Assembly: GCA_907165065.1 (NCBI GenBank)
Contig: OU015528.1
Location: forward strand, 69,545,474-69,609,473
DNA from: Caprimulgus europaeus
Lineage: Eukaryota; Chordata; Aves; Caprimulgiformes; Caprimulgidae
Direction of reading: 5' to 3'
Length of the DNA stretch: 64,000 nt
Numbering within the stretch: position 1 is the stretch's first letter; the number at the start of each line of letters is the position of its first letter. Below are positions 12,766 through 24,000 of this stretch, piece by piece. Both the position numbers and the translations under genes were made by a program. Under the pieces are notes generated by a model. That model made no database searches and was not told the DNA's origin. It saw only the letters and a program-made list of their open reading frames with translations.

Positions 12766-15700
12766 AGAGTTTGAAAAGCAATCAGTACAGTTGAGATACT
12801 GGATTTGGTTATTTTGATTTACATTTTTGAGGACATTATCTTGAAAGAAGAGAAATGCTGCAAGGAAATTAACACCTTGGTACAATGCTTTACAAACATA
12901 TGTTAGGTAATTTCTCGCTTTGAATACGAAGTCAGATATAGCAGTTAGATTTAAGTTCTCTTCTGGGTATTTTCAACACATTGAGTTTAGGCATAATTGG
13001 ATTCTTTACCCCTGGAACACTTAATCAAGGCTAAATCAAAGAAAACATTCCCTTTCTGAAAAATCCTGTAAAATACAAAGAGAATACTTGTCTATTTGCA
13101 AAAGATCTGCTCACTTAATAAAGTTTCCTTCATTTAGAGTCTTACTTGTTTTTTCTTTTATCCAATTAATGCATTAAATCACTTTGATGTGTCGCTTTTT
13201 AAATACACGGTATCTGCAGTTACTAGACACATCAGCCCTATTCCGATACCTCAGCTCCCAACCTGAGATAACATTGTGCTCATCTCAACAAGAGAGATGA
13301 TTTTAAGGTGAGCTGATTATTCTCCCAGTGTTTAAACAAACATTTCATCAACTTTAGAGTTACATTGCTCATTTTGTTTTGGTTTTTTTTGTTTTGTTTT
13401 GTTTTTTTCCCATATAGAGCAAAGATTTCTGTCATCAAGTTAGCATGAGTTAAAGAGACTGAGTAAAATGAATGGAGAGCCAGTCTTGTAAGATGAGCAT
13501 ATTTGAGAAGTACAATCCTTTTCTTCCATCTTTTCCAATAATGCAGAAAAAGTTAACATACGTGAAATCTGAATGCAATCTCGTTATAAGTAAACTCTCT
13601 TCTCCCTATCCTTGCACACCCAAAAGTGTGTATTTATGGAATTTTATATGCACCTGATAGAAGTGGCAGCATTCTCCTGAAAACTGTAGACAAAAATGAG
13701 TTGTGACTAGAGTATTCAGTAACAAGCCCTTAAAAATGAGCTAATCAGTATTTATGTAAGGTACCCAACACATCTTACCTATGAGAAGCTATAATTTTTA
13801 TTATTACTAATAAAAATCTGGTAATTTTGCAAAAACACATATTCACATATTTCATCTCTACTTTTTAAGCATGTTGCACAGGACTGGCATCATTATCAAT
13901 ATCTGTATTTCATGGGCAAAAGAACATTAGAGACTTAGGTATAATTACAGGCGAGATCACTATCAAAAAGCAACCCAAAGAAACCCAGAACTGGTCTCAA
14001 TCTCAGTGCAATCTCCAGTGCTGTCTTTGCCTCTAAAGACCCTAAGACACAGCTTGCTCAGCCCAACAGAGCACAGTCAAGACACACCTCTCAGGGAGAC
14101 TTCTCTTTCTAAAAAAAAACCCCAGCTTTGCCACAAACATTAATCTCTGCATCTGTATTGGTATATTTGGGATCAGTATAATTCCCAGATTTAGGTGGAT
14201 GCATTTAAGATTTCATAACTTATTTGTAGCTAGTGAGTTTTACTGTTATAGAGCCTATTTAAACACATGCTAATTCAGACTTCTATTGCTATAACTACAC
14301 ATGACACACACACACAGACTCCACAGCCCATCTCTAACAAACGTGGTTATAAAAACTCAAAAATTGGATGCGCTGCTCAACCTGCACATATCACCTATTG
14401 GGAGCTGCTGTTCCATCGAGGTGGTACCGCTCAGAGAAACTGTTGTATGTCATTGCCATGGCAACGCGGGATGCGGCTTCCAGGCATGACGCAATCTGAT
14501 AACCCAACTGCTGGGTGAACTCCTGTTCTGCCTGGAACTAAAAGCCATGCTGAGAAGGATTAGTACTTTCATTTCTTCAACTGCACGGTTGAAGAAATGA
14601 AATGGGAAAAGCTGGGACAGTCTTAATACTTCATGAGAGGCTTTAGCTGTTAAGTAAAACCTCTAGCTAAGGATATATGAAGGGAATATTGGACGTTTCC
14701 CAATGAATCTAAAAAAGATGTAGCTCTAGAGTTACACAATTTATGTCACAAGCTATGGCTAAGTCTGTAAGGAAGAAAGAAAGAAAAAAAAAGATTTATA
14801 TGCAAACCAGCTTCTTTTTTAGGCTACTAAAATGTATTTTGAAATTTTTTTTTTGTCTGTCTGAGATAGGCTTCCCTCTTTTGTAAGCTCTTTTGTGCAT
14901 TCTGTACTTGATGTATTTGAAAAATAAACTTGCTTTATGAGTGGCTCTCAGCTTGTGTCAGCACTTCCACAGTGTAAATATAGAAAGCTTTGCGTTAGTG
15001 TAGATTACAGTTAAAATAGAAGTATCTTTTTCAAACTCCCAAGTATACCCTTTTTTATTAACTATATGAATCTTAATGAGAGCAGAATCACTACGTAAAA
15101 CAACAATAAGAATGAGCTGAGCCATCCCAGTGACTCTCGTTGCTTCCCACCCTCTTTCTGGATTGAAACTTGTTTCAGCTGACATGGTCTTATAGTTGAG
15201 CAACCCAAATACACTGTCTCATTAAGAGCTTGGAAATTACACAAAGTTAGCATAGTGTAAAGCACTAGCCACTGTATCTCTCCCTTGTAATTTCTAAATT
15301 ACTAAATTAATCTTTAGGGATTTTTATAATTTCGTCTTGTTTAGAAATGACTGTCAAAAAGCAGGAGCAGTTTCTATTCGCTCCTCCAGTTGCTTATTAA
15401 CCTTTACAGATTTTGTTTTTACAATAACATTTTCTTTTAAGATTTAGTTTCTGAACTTAACACCACCATCAGGTTAATGGGAAAAAATAATAATATCCTT
15501 CCTTTAGCAATTACACAGCTTCCTACTATGTCAATCCCTTTGTTATTTTCCAAATAAATGCACAACCTTTTTCTTCATTATTTCTCCATTTACTACTAGC
15601 TGTGTCATAGGTCCTAACACTTTTCTTGGAGTGATTTGCTACCTCTGTCTTTTCTGTTAATTTTGAATCAGCACTCACAAATGCAGCTCTACAATCCTTG

Positions 15701-16184
15701 GGTGTTTAGCTTTTGGTTGCTTGTCATTTCAACACATTTCTTCACTGTGACTTGTTCTCAACAAAAACTAATAATTAATTCATTCCTGCGATGTCAATGG
15801 CATGAGCATTAACACACACAGAGCCCCCTTAACACCCATCTTTTTCAGTGTAAGACAGTTCAGGTGAACCCAGGGGTGCAATGTGCTATTGGGAGAAGGA
15901 CTCCTTTGTAGGGCTGGGCACGACCTGTTTTACGTGATCTTGGCAGAGGCGTAAGTACACTTGAGATGCCAAAGTCCTGGTCTGCTAGACAATAAGCTAC
16001 ATGGGATGAAAAGCATGTTAAATGCTCCTCCTACTTCGTGTGACATGTGTGAAGAGCATTTAAATGTCTTTTTTAATCTACCACTCTAATATCATATATA
16101 GAAATCTCCCAGGATTTTATTGTGGGTGTTTACCAAAATGGCAGCTTTTGCAAAACTTGTCCAGGTACACTCTTTTTAGAAATC
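12766..16184. other. unique non-coding DNA, no gene seen
   Basis: AT-rich sequence with a TTTTG-rich low-complexity run at about 13375-13410. The perfect hairpin at 14567-14602 is listed separately. Frames here are under 85 codons and look random. Confidence 0.55.
14567..14602. repeat. perfect 15-bp inverted repeat, 6-nt loop
   Basis: The left arm TTTCATTTCTTCAAC (14567-14581) and right arm GTTGAAGAAATGAAA (14588-14602) are exact reverse complements around the loop TGCACG. A perfect stem this long with so short a loop is unusual in old, drifting DNA. It is shorter than a typical pre-miRNA (about 60-80 nt). It is not followed by a T-run, so it is not a Pol III terminator type. It could be a recent template-switch event or a cruciform-prone site. 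Confidence 0.95.
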
Positions 16185-16189
16185 CTTAG
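16185..16189 (+). repeat. left target-site duplication of old LTR
   Basis: CTTAG directly before the TG of the LTR at 16190. The partner CTTAC is at 17200-17204. One mismatch is consistent with the age of the copy. Confidence 0.6.
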
Positions 16190-17199
16190 TGTTGGGGTAG
16201 GGGTGGTGTTTTTTGGTAGTAGGGGAAGAGGCTATAGTGATGGTCCCTGTAAAAAGCTTTAAGAAGCTCCCCTGGCTCCAAGGCGGACCCACCTTCAGCC
16301 CAGGCTGAACCAATCAGTGATAGGGAAATGCCTCTCTGAATCCATATTTATGAGGGGAAGAACCATTTTGGAAAGAGAGAGCCATCAGGAGACCATTGAT
16401 TTAAACAAAAAGAGCATCAATAACATGAGGAAAGAGGAGGAGGGAAGGAGACAGAGAACTTCAGACACCCAGGTCAGCAAGGAGAAGAGTAAAGGAAGGT
16501 AAATAGAGTCCCCTGCAGCCCACAGAGGTTCAGCGCGAGAGCAGATACCCATATGTAGGTCATGGAGGACTACATGTCAGAGCAGGAGCCTGTGCCCAAG
16601 GGCAGTTGATACTATGTTGAGAGCTCATGACGAGCAAGAAGACTCCAGAGACGCTCATGTCAGAAATGGAGGGGAGGAGGTGTACCAGAGCAGAGACCCA
16701 TCTGCAGCCCATGGAAGTCCCCATGCCAGAGCCAGGAGCTGTGCTCGAAGAGGTCCATGACTCCACGATAAGCCTCTGCTGGAACACTTTGTTCCTGAAC
16801 TACTTTAGCCTGTGGGAGGGACCTTATACCAGTCAGAGCAGCATAGGCCAACTGATTGCGACCCTCATTCCTTGTCCCCTGTGCAGCTGAAGGGGGAGAA
16901 GGTAGAGAAACTGGAATCAAAGTAATTTAAGCCTGGGAAGAATGGGGGGGTGGGGGAAAGGTGTTTTAAGATGTGGTTGTTATGTCTCACTATCCTACTC
17001 TGATTGATTTGTAATGAATTAAATGGATTTTTCTTCCCCAAGTCGAGTTTGCTTTGCCCATGACCTTAACTGGTGTGAACCCTCCTGTCCTCACTTCAAC
17101 CCATGAGCCCCTTTTTTGTGTTTCTCTCCCATCTCACTCAGTGTGGGGAGGGGGTGAGTGCAGGACCTCATGGTCTTAGCTGTGGCTGAAACCACCACA
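16190..17199 (+). mobile_element. old solo LTR, avian endogenous retrovirus
   Basis: The element begins TGTTGGGGTAGGGG and ends GAAACCACCACA, so it keeps the TG...CA ends of an LTR. Near-matching 5-bp flanks (CTTAG/CTTAC) mark the insertion. Its last 200 bp align with the U3-R-U5 end of the minus-strand LTR at 19930-21093: both have TGATTTGTAAT, then CCCCAAGTCGAGT. Where that copy has AATAAA, this one has AATGAA (17013-17018), so the poly(A) signal is decayed. Repeated GCAGCCCATGGA-like motifs in the middle match the internal repeats of the other copy. No primer-binding site or retroviral genes follow it, so it is solo. Five-base duplications suggest an ERVL-like (class III) group; that is inference. 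Confidence 0.85.
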
Positions 17200-17204
17200 C
17201 TTAC
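17200..17204 (+). repeat. right target-site duplication of old LTR
   Basis: CTTAC directly after the terminal CA of the LTR; partner of CTTAG at 16185-16189. Confidence 0.6.
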
Positions 17205-19924
17205 ATGAAAATGTATTTCTCATTAACAATTCACTGGTCATTGTGGCACTTTTATATCCCTCGGTCATCTCTTCATAGGTCATACATTTCTCGCAGGAAA
17301 AAAATTAATGCTTCAGAAAACTAAATATCTTCTCCAACCAAATGTGGAATAAATGGATTTTCACTTTGATTGTCTTCAGTGCTGTGGCCATAAAAGCTTG
17401 TCAGCAGCTTTTATATATGAATTCTAAATCACCCACCTCTTTCATCAAAGGCTAGAGCACACAGTCGTCCAGATGTGGCCATTTCTTGCTTCTCTTTTAC
17501 CTGATTTTAGCCCGCTCTCCCTTCTGTCACTCTCCCCTTGAGACTTCAAAAGTAGCATCTCAAAGCATTTGGGAATGTGTTTTTTCCTCAAGTGACATCT
17601 CAGAGTTGAGAGACACTTGTGAATATAGCTAAAAGTTACCACTTCACTACCGAGTTCAGTCCCTAATTTGCCTGCAGGCGATGCTGTCTGTAAACCGACA
17701 AGTGGTTTGAATTCTCTTTGACAGAAGGGTCTAGAGATGTAACAGCCTAGAGTCACAGCAGCTCTTAATGTAAAGTAACACTATTTTAAAGAACCAGAAA
17801 AAGCAAACATTCAAGAAACAAAAGCTACCTCACCTACATGGCATACTTTGTCTTATACAATTTATGACACAAACTGCAATTTTAAGAATATGTAATACTA
17901 TTTTGCTATAGGATTGTCTTAGCACAGTACATAAACTGCTGTTAGAAATCCAGCTTTTGTTTTCTTCCTGTCTGGATCTTTGACTGCGCAAGTTCCACAT
18001 TGATGTAAAACATAGTTTTGCAATTAAACTCTCTCTTTTCTTTTCTTCTTTTTTTTTTTTTTTTTTAAGAAAAAATCCTGAAAATAACGGATTTGCTTCC
18101 TATCTTGTCAGCTCCAGGAGGAGATCAAATGATATCAAATGATGATTGTTAATACAAAGAGTTGGGTGCTCTACAAACAAAAATATTTCATCATTGCTGT
18201 TTTCTAATACTCAAGAGACTATTCTAATTGTCTCATGAAACATTCATTTTAGTTGTCGAATACAGATCTTTTGAGATCCCTACAACAAAATGGTGTAGAA
18301 GGAATGGCCTGTATTAATTTTATACAAAAATCCTTTAATGAAAGTCTGGATCAACCAAGGTCACAGGAAGATTAATTTACGATAATGCCGAAATGTGGAA
18401 GCACAAAAATGAAAGAATGCAATGTGATCAAAGGGTTGTGACATAGCTCCCTTTAAGTTAAAATCATGTGAGACATAACGGAGAACTCAGCAAACATCAC
18501 AGTTAAAGGGGCTACACCTAAGGAAATGTCATCCATCTAGAACCGAGAGTGCAGTAAATACAGCAATCATGTCTATACATGTGGCTTGTTTTCCTGATCC
18601 ATTGCCACCACAGATAGAACCAAGCATTCAGAAGAGTATTTGGCATAACGTCAGTCTCACCATTAAGCATTTTTTCCAATTTAATAATCTACTCTCTTCT
18701 GTGATGCATGCTTTGATTCAAGGACAATACCTATTGGCATTACCAAATTAGATTTCTTTGACACAAACTGGGTGTGTACTTGGGCAATCAAAGTTAAACC
18801 AACCTCTGCTGTAAACATAATTGCTAAATTAAATTTATTTTTAAACATAAATTAGAAATTATTCTCCCCTGTATTGACTGACCCATCTAAAAATGACCTT
18901 ACTTAATATATTATGACTATGACTTCAAAACAACAAATAAATAGAAAACAATTCAGTAGAGAGAAAAATATGATCACGATGCAGCTAGACAGGTGGAAGA
19001 GTATAAAGCAGCAAATCTGTCTGCAGGATGAGAGATTATTCTGCAAAGTGTCTGTATTCAGGTCAGTGAAGGTGATACGCCTAGTTAATTGGTGAACAGA
19101 GCCCAGCACTGAAATCAATGAAAACCATTGATAACAGATGAGAACGTCGTTGGTGCTCCACACATTTAGAGTGGCTAAACTGATATGCTTATGCAAGAGA
19201 TATATATATACATATATATATATATATGATACATTTGTCTATGATTGTAGGGGGAATTCAATGGCCCAGAGGTCTTTTCCAGTTATACACTTCTGAAAAA
19301 TGGTACAGGTTTCTAAAAAGAAGATATGTAGTCCGTGACACAGTATTTTAGGACTCTGGTCATTTCAATGGGTGGTCAATATTTTGCTTCTCGTTAGCAG
19401 GAAACTGTCAAATAATTTATTTTTTTGTCCCTAGTATGCAGCAAGTCTTCAGGTTTAGTCCTTATTATGCCAAAATAAGCAGAGAACTATAGTTTTCTGT
19501 AGGAACCTCTAAGAGTCTCTCTTTCCATTATGGATGGATATGGTCTTTTAAATGCTTTAATACTGCATGGTGTATACTTCTAAAAATAACCTGTGAACAA
19601 TATGCTTTTATATTAGAAATCCTCAATTCCTAGAACAGTAGAAACCATTCATACAGCTAGAAAACATGTCAAATGTAGAACTGCATGTTCACAACCCCTT
19701 AGAAGCAGACACTGAGTTTTTCTTTATAAATGTATACAAATGATATTGATTAAGATCTGTAGGACCTGTTGCATTGTAGATAATAAATAATAAGTTAATA
19801 GTCATCTTAATGAAGGGAAAAATTAATTATCTGGGAAGGACTAATAAAGAGGGAGCAACTTTCATGATAAATAGGGCATGATATTACTGTAAAAAAATAA
19901 AGATGATGAGAGGATTTGGACTAA
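17205..19924. other. unique non-coding DNA between two LTRs
   Basis: AT-rich DNA with a long T-run at about 18049-18066, a short near-tandem ATCAAATGAT pair around 18124-18143, and a (TA)n microsatellite near 19200-19229. No gag, pol or env similarity is visible, so the two flanking LTRs (opposite orientations) are independent insertions and not ends of one provirus. Confidence 0.65.
19200..19229. repeat. (TA)n microsatellite
   Basis: An alternating TA tract with one C interruption. It is partly self-complementary and length variation is expected. Confidence 0.9.
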
Positions 19925-19929
19925 TGGTC
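19925..19929 (+). repeat. left target-site duplication (TGGTC)
   Basis: TGGTC immediately precedes the LTR at 19930 and is repeated exactly at 21094-21098. Confidence 0.93.
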
Positions 19930-20123
19930 TGTGGTGGGTTGACCCTGGCTAGAGACCGGATGCCCACCAAAGCCCACTCTATCACTCCCCCTCCTCAAAT
20001 GGGCAGGGGGAGAAAATTATAACGAAAAGCTCGTGGGTGGAGATAAGGACGGAGAGAGATCACTCACCAATTACTGGCACGGGCAAAACAGACTCGACTT
20101 GGGGGAAAAAAAACCAAATTTAC

Positions 20124-20129
20124 TTTATT
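20124..20129 (-). promoter_or_regulatory. LTR poly(A) signal AATAAA
   Basis: AATAAA on the minus strand inside the LTR, in the position expected for the R region. The aligned site in the older copy at 16190-17199 has mutated to AATGAA. Confidence 0.7.
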
Positions 20130-20380
20130 ACAAATCAAAATCAGAGGAGAATGAGAAGTAAAACCAAATCTTAAAACACCTCCCCCATCCCTCCCTTCTT
20201 CCCGGGCTTAATCTCTTTCCCGATTTTCCACCTCCTCCCCCCAGCAGCACAGGGGGACAGGGAATGGGGTTGGGGTCAGTTCATCACACGTTGTTTCTGC
20301 CGCTGCTTCCTCCTCAGGGGGAGGTCTCCTTCCCCCGCACCAGCGTGGGGTCCCTCTCACGGGAGACAGTCCTCCACCAA

Positions 20381-20650
20381 CTGCTCCAACGTGAGTCCTT
20401 CCCATGACTGACAGCTCTTCACGAGCTGCTCTAGCATGGGTCCATTCCATGGGGTGCAGTCCTTCAGGAAGGGACTGCTCCAGCGCAGGTCCCCCACGGG
20501 GTCACAAGTCCTGCCAGCAAACCTGCTCCGGCGTGGGCTTCTCTCTCCACGGGCTACAGGTCCTGACAGGAACCTGCTCCAGCGCGGGCTTCCTGCGGGG
20601 TCACAGCCTCCTTCGGCATCCACCTGCTCCGGCGTGGGGTCCTCCACGGG
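20381..20650. repeat. ~48-bp spaced tandem repeats inside the LTR
   Basis: Six CTGCTCC-type cores recur at spacings of 45, 49, 48, 51 and 50 bp. Each is followed by a GCGTGGG/GCGCGGG-like box and a CACGGG-type box. Such repeats in a U3-like region may act as multiple factor-binding sites. They also keep long chance reading frames open on both strands. Confidence 0.85.
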
Positions 20651-21093
20651 CTACAGGTGGTCATCTGCACCACCATGGACCTCCAGGGGCTGCAGGGGGA
20701 CAGCCCGCTTCACCCTGGTCTTTCACCACAGGTTGCGGGGGGGGGAATCTCTGCTCCGGCGCCTGGAGCCCATCCTCCCCCTCCTTCTTCACTGACCTTG
20801 GTGTCTGCGAAGTTGTTTCTCTACATCTTCTCACTCCTCTCCCTAGCTGCAAAGTGTGCAGCAGCTTTTTTTTTTTTCTCCCTTCCTTTTTTTTTTTTTT
20901 TCTTAATTATGTTATCACAGAGGCGTTACTGATTGGCTCGGCCTTGGCCAGCGGCGGGTCCGTTCCTGTAGCCGCTGGCATTGGCTGTGTCGGGTCGGAC
21001 ATGGGGGAAGCTTCTGGCAGCTTCTCTCACAGAAGCCACCCCATGTCCCCTCCCCCACTGCTACCAAAAACCTTGCCATGCAAACCCAATACA

Positions 21094-21098
21094 TGGTC
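21094..21098 (+). repeat. right target-site duplication (TGGTC)
   Basis: Exact partner of 19925-19929. Confidence 0.93.
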
Positions 21099-24000
21099 CT
21101 AGAAACAAACTCTTGTGTTTATTTCCTGGATATCCTCTCAGTTTGACACCACCACCTGGGATGCAGAAGGATAGTGTCTAAGCAAATAAAATTATTCACC
21201 TCTTGTGCTTATTCACTTCTAGCCTCTTGCGAGGCTGCCCGCATCTGTGAGACATGGTCAGGTCAGCACCTCTGCAACGTGCCGGCCTGAGAGCACGGTT
21301 TCTGAGAGCTGTACTATCAGCCTTCTGACACATAGTCTCCTTCTCACCCCTCTCGCCCTGAAGTCTTAACCTGTTGCTATCACTTTAATATAAATTCTGA
21401 CACTGACACTTCATTAACCACCTTTTACACCTCTCCTCTGATAAGCCCGGCAATTTAGTCGTTATTTCAAACCAACAAAAAAACCTGGCACCATCCCGAA
21501 AATTATTGCACCTCTAACTGTGAAAATGAAGAAAAACTGGTACCACTGTTAGAGAGACAACTAGCTCTGCATGTTTTTAATATGTGTTTTCATGTGTTGA
21601 GAGCCATTCTAAGCATAGAAATTTAAAGTAAAATAAAAGGGTGAGTTTTATCTAAAGTGAGTTTTCTACAGTGTAACAGAAGGTTGAAAACATAATGATT
21701 TAACTTAATTTAGTGTAATTGCGAAAGGAAGGCGATGCTTAATTCTAATAATCCGGATGAAAGTAAGTGCCAGCATTATGCCAGGAGAAGTTTACAGTGC
21801 CAACAACATGGAAGAAATTCATCCCTCTGCTTGGGAGGAAGGAGTGAACCCGCTCTCATTGCTAGGGTAATACCACTGCTTTTGTGTAAGTAATAGCAGA
21901 TTTACACTGCTGTGCCTGAGATAAGAATCTGGCTCATAATAAAGCTTTGATGTGTTTCAGGAGTGAAGACTCTTCTTCTTCAGGGACTTTGAGATAACGC
22001 ACACGTTTTAGAGGTTTATTCAGGCAGGTTTCGTTCAGGCTGAGTTTCAAAGAACCTGAATGACAAAGTGCTAGAAGGTGACTTTCTATCAAAGAGCACA
22101 CTGTTACTCTCATATAATAATATGCCACGAAGCAGCAGGGATTATGGACCATTTCTCTCATAGTTTCCTCTCTGCCTTTTCTCACAAGTAGGGATGCCAG
22201 GTGTAGGCCATGAAGATTGGGTCTTCCCATCTTCATTCTCCCACCCTTTCCTCCCTTGACAGCCCATGGATCACCAGGATGCTGAAAACCTAAAGAAGAC
22301 CTTTTGCCACAGCAAGTGCCGTGCCACTGACCTCTCCCAAAACAGCCCTGATGGAGAGAAGCCTGGTACGACACGCCAACCCCAGGGTCTGTTCTGGAGA
22401 GGGAAAATCACGGTGGTGGGACACAGATGTTCAAGAGTGAGAGGGGAACGGAGTGAGTACAACAAGCAAGAAGCAGTGCCTTGAGTGGAAGGGAAGGACT
22501 CCACTGCCCTGAAAGCAGGGGAAGGAATCTTTAACAGTGGTTTAACTCTCCTCATGCTGATCAAAGGACACAATCCAGCTCACAATTATTTTTCTTTTCT
22601 TTTTCTCCTTACCTCTCAGCTCCCATATGGCAAAACTATCCATTTCTGTTAAGGTAGCATTGTGGCATCTGGGTGTCAGCTTTCTGGCATTTGAGTTAAA
22701 CAGTAAGTGAGACTAACTGTTCTTGATGTCAAGTCTTACCACAATGGGGAACTGCTTTTAAATCATTTATCTGAAGAATAAAACCGAATAGTTTCATGAT
22801 AATTGTTTTATTTCCATGGAGAAGTGAAGGAAAAGCTGTAGGGCTTATATCCTTTACTGTGACAGCTTGAGGATGCACATGAGGATTCCTGTTTGTGCTT
22901 TCATTCATTTTAATTTTTCTTTCTCAGTTATCTTAATTTTGTTTTTTTGTTGCCCTCCCTGTTTCTCTGTAAGTCCTTGAACTTCTTTTCCTTCTTGGAG
23001 CTTTACTCCAAGCTCTCTGCTCTCAGTTCCAATCTGTGCTCCTTCTTCCTCTGTGCTGCTTACATCTTGTTAAACGCGTTTTCTCCCATTGACCTCTCTG
23101 GTGCAGCGACAGCCGGTCACAACCCTCTGTAGACAATGGCCAATTCTCTCTTTCAGTGTGAAGGGTTCAAGCCAAGACTCGAGGAGAGCCATTTCAGAGA
23201 TGGTCAGCAATTCTAAGGAAAAACAGAAGCTGTCTCTCAGAGACAACTGTACTGCACCAAACACAGAAAAACAATTGCTTATCAGCATCCATCTATTTAA
23301 ATCCAATCTTCCCTCACACCTTTGGAGAAGGATGAGCAAATAGGCAAACCAAAATCATACGGACACTGATAAGATGAACCGGTATTTAAAAGGTGTGCAT
23401 GCAAAAATGAAGGGCAAATATTCTTGCAACAGAAAGGGTGGTTTCTAGAAGCACTACTATGATCCCAGCAGAGGAGGCACATTCTATGTCAAACACTTTA
23501 ATAGTTTTTTTTTATAATAACTTCCCAAAAATGGATTGCTTCTGATTTTTTTTTTTTCTTCTTGTTTTTGGATTACAGTACTTTGCCTTTGCTGAGCATG
23601 ACTCATATGCACAAAAATGCGTTTATCACAAATGAAACACATTTTCAGATTTATATGCTGAGGCAGCCAAAACATAAAGCTTTTGACTTTTAAAGTTTTA
23701 AAGTATTTCTAATGATGACAGAAGGGTCTGATGTGGTTGAAGATATGAGGCTCATCACCAAGGCAGCAGTAAGCTCACGTGAAGTCATAAGAAAACAATT
23801 TTCCTCCATGACTGGGTCACCCTGTACTGAGGTGCAGAAATCTGGTTATGTACACACCAGTGAGCACATATACATAGGACCAGTGCTGGAAATGATGTTT
23901 CTTCTGCATTGTGTGGCCACATAAGCATCAATTCATGCCTTAAAAGAAGAATGTCATATCCCTTGGAAAACATCATAGTATCTTGGCTACTTGTATTGGA

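Larger units (their letters stand above)
19930..21093 (-). mobile_element. complete solo LTR, avian endogenous retrovirus
   Basis: This 1164-bp element begins TGTGGTGGGTTGACCCTGG and ends CAAACCCAATACA, with TG...CA ends and an exact 5-bp duplication TGGTC on both sides. The family is one I recognise as common in bird genomes. The sense strand is minus, because the AATAAA poly(A) signal lies on that strand (TTTATT at 20124-20129) shortly before the CCAAGTCGAGTCTG R/U5-like block. GC content is clearly above the surroundings at about 20200-20800. A spaced repeat with CTGCTCC-GCG-GGG cores starts at 20381, 20426, 20475, 20523, 20574 and 20624, a period of about 48 bp. A T-rich block at about 20867-20902 follows. 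No retroviral genes remain. The 5-bp duplication points to an ERVL-like group, by inference. Confidence 0.95.

Noticed and set aside
18118-18180. Possible further MIR/L2-like 3' fragment (ATCAAATGAT pair and GGGTGCTCTACAAA)
   Set aside because: Only a few short words resemble the family; too weak to call.
19241-19300. Possible ancient CR1/L2 3' end (GGCCCAGAGGTCTTTTCCAG)
   Set aside because: One short block only, with no tail repeat or upstream match.
16190-21093. The two LTRs as ends of one provirus
   Set aside because: They are in opposite orientations, each has its own flanking duplication, and no retroviral genes lie between them.
20404-21102. 232-codon plus-strand frame, the longest in the window
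   Set aside because: It lies almost wholly inside the antisense strand of the solo LTR, is kept open by the GC-rich 48-bp repeats and contains homopolymer Phe runs. No domain.
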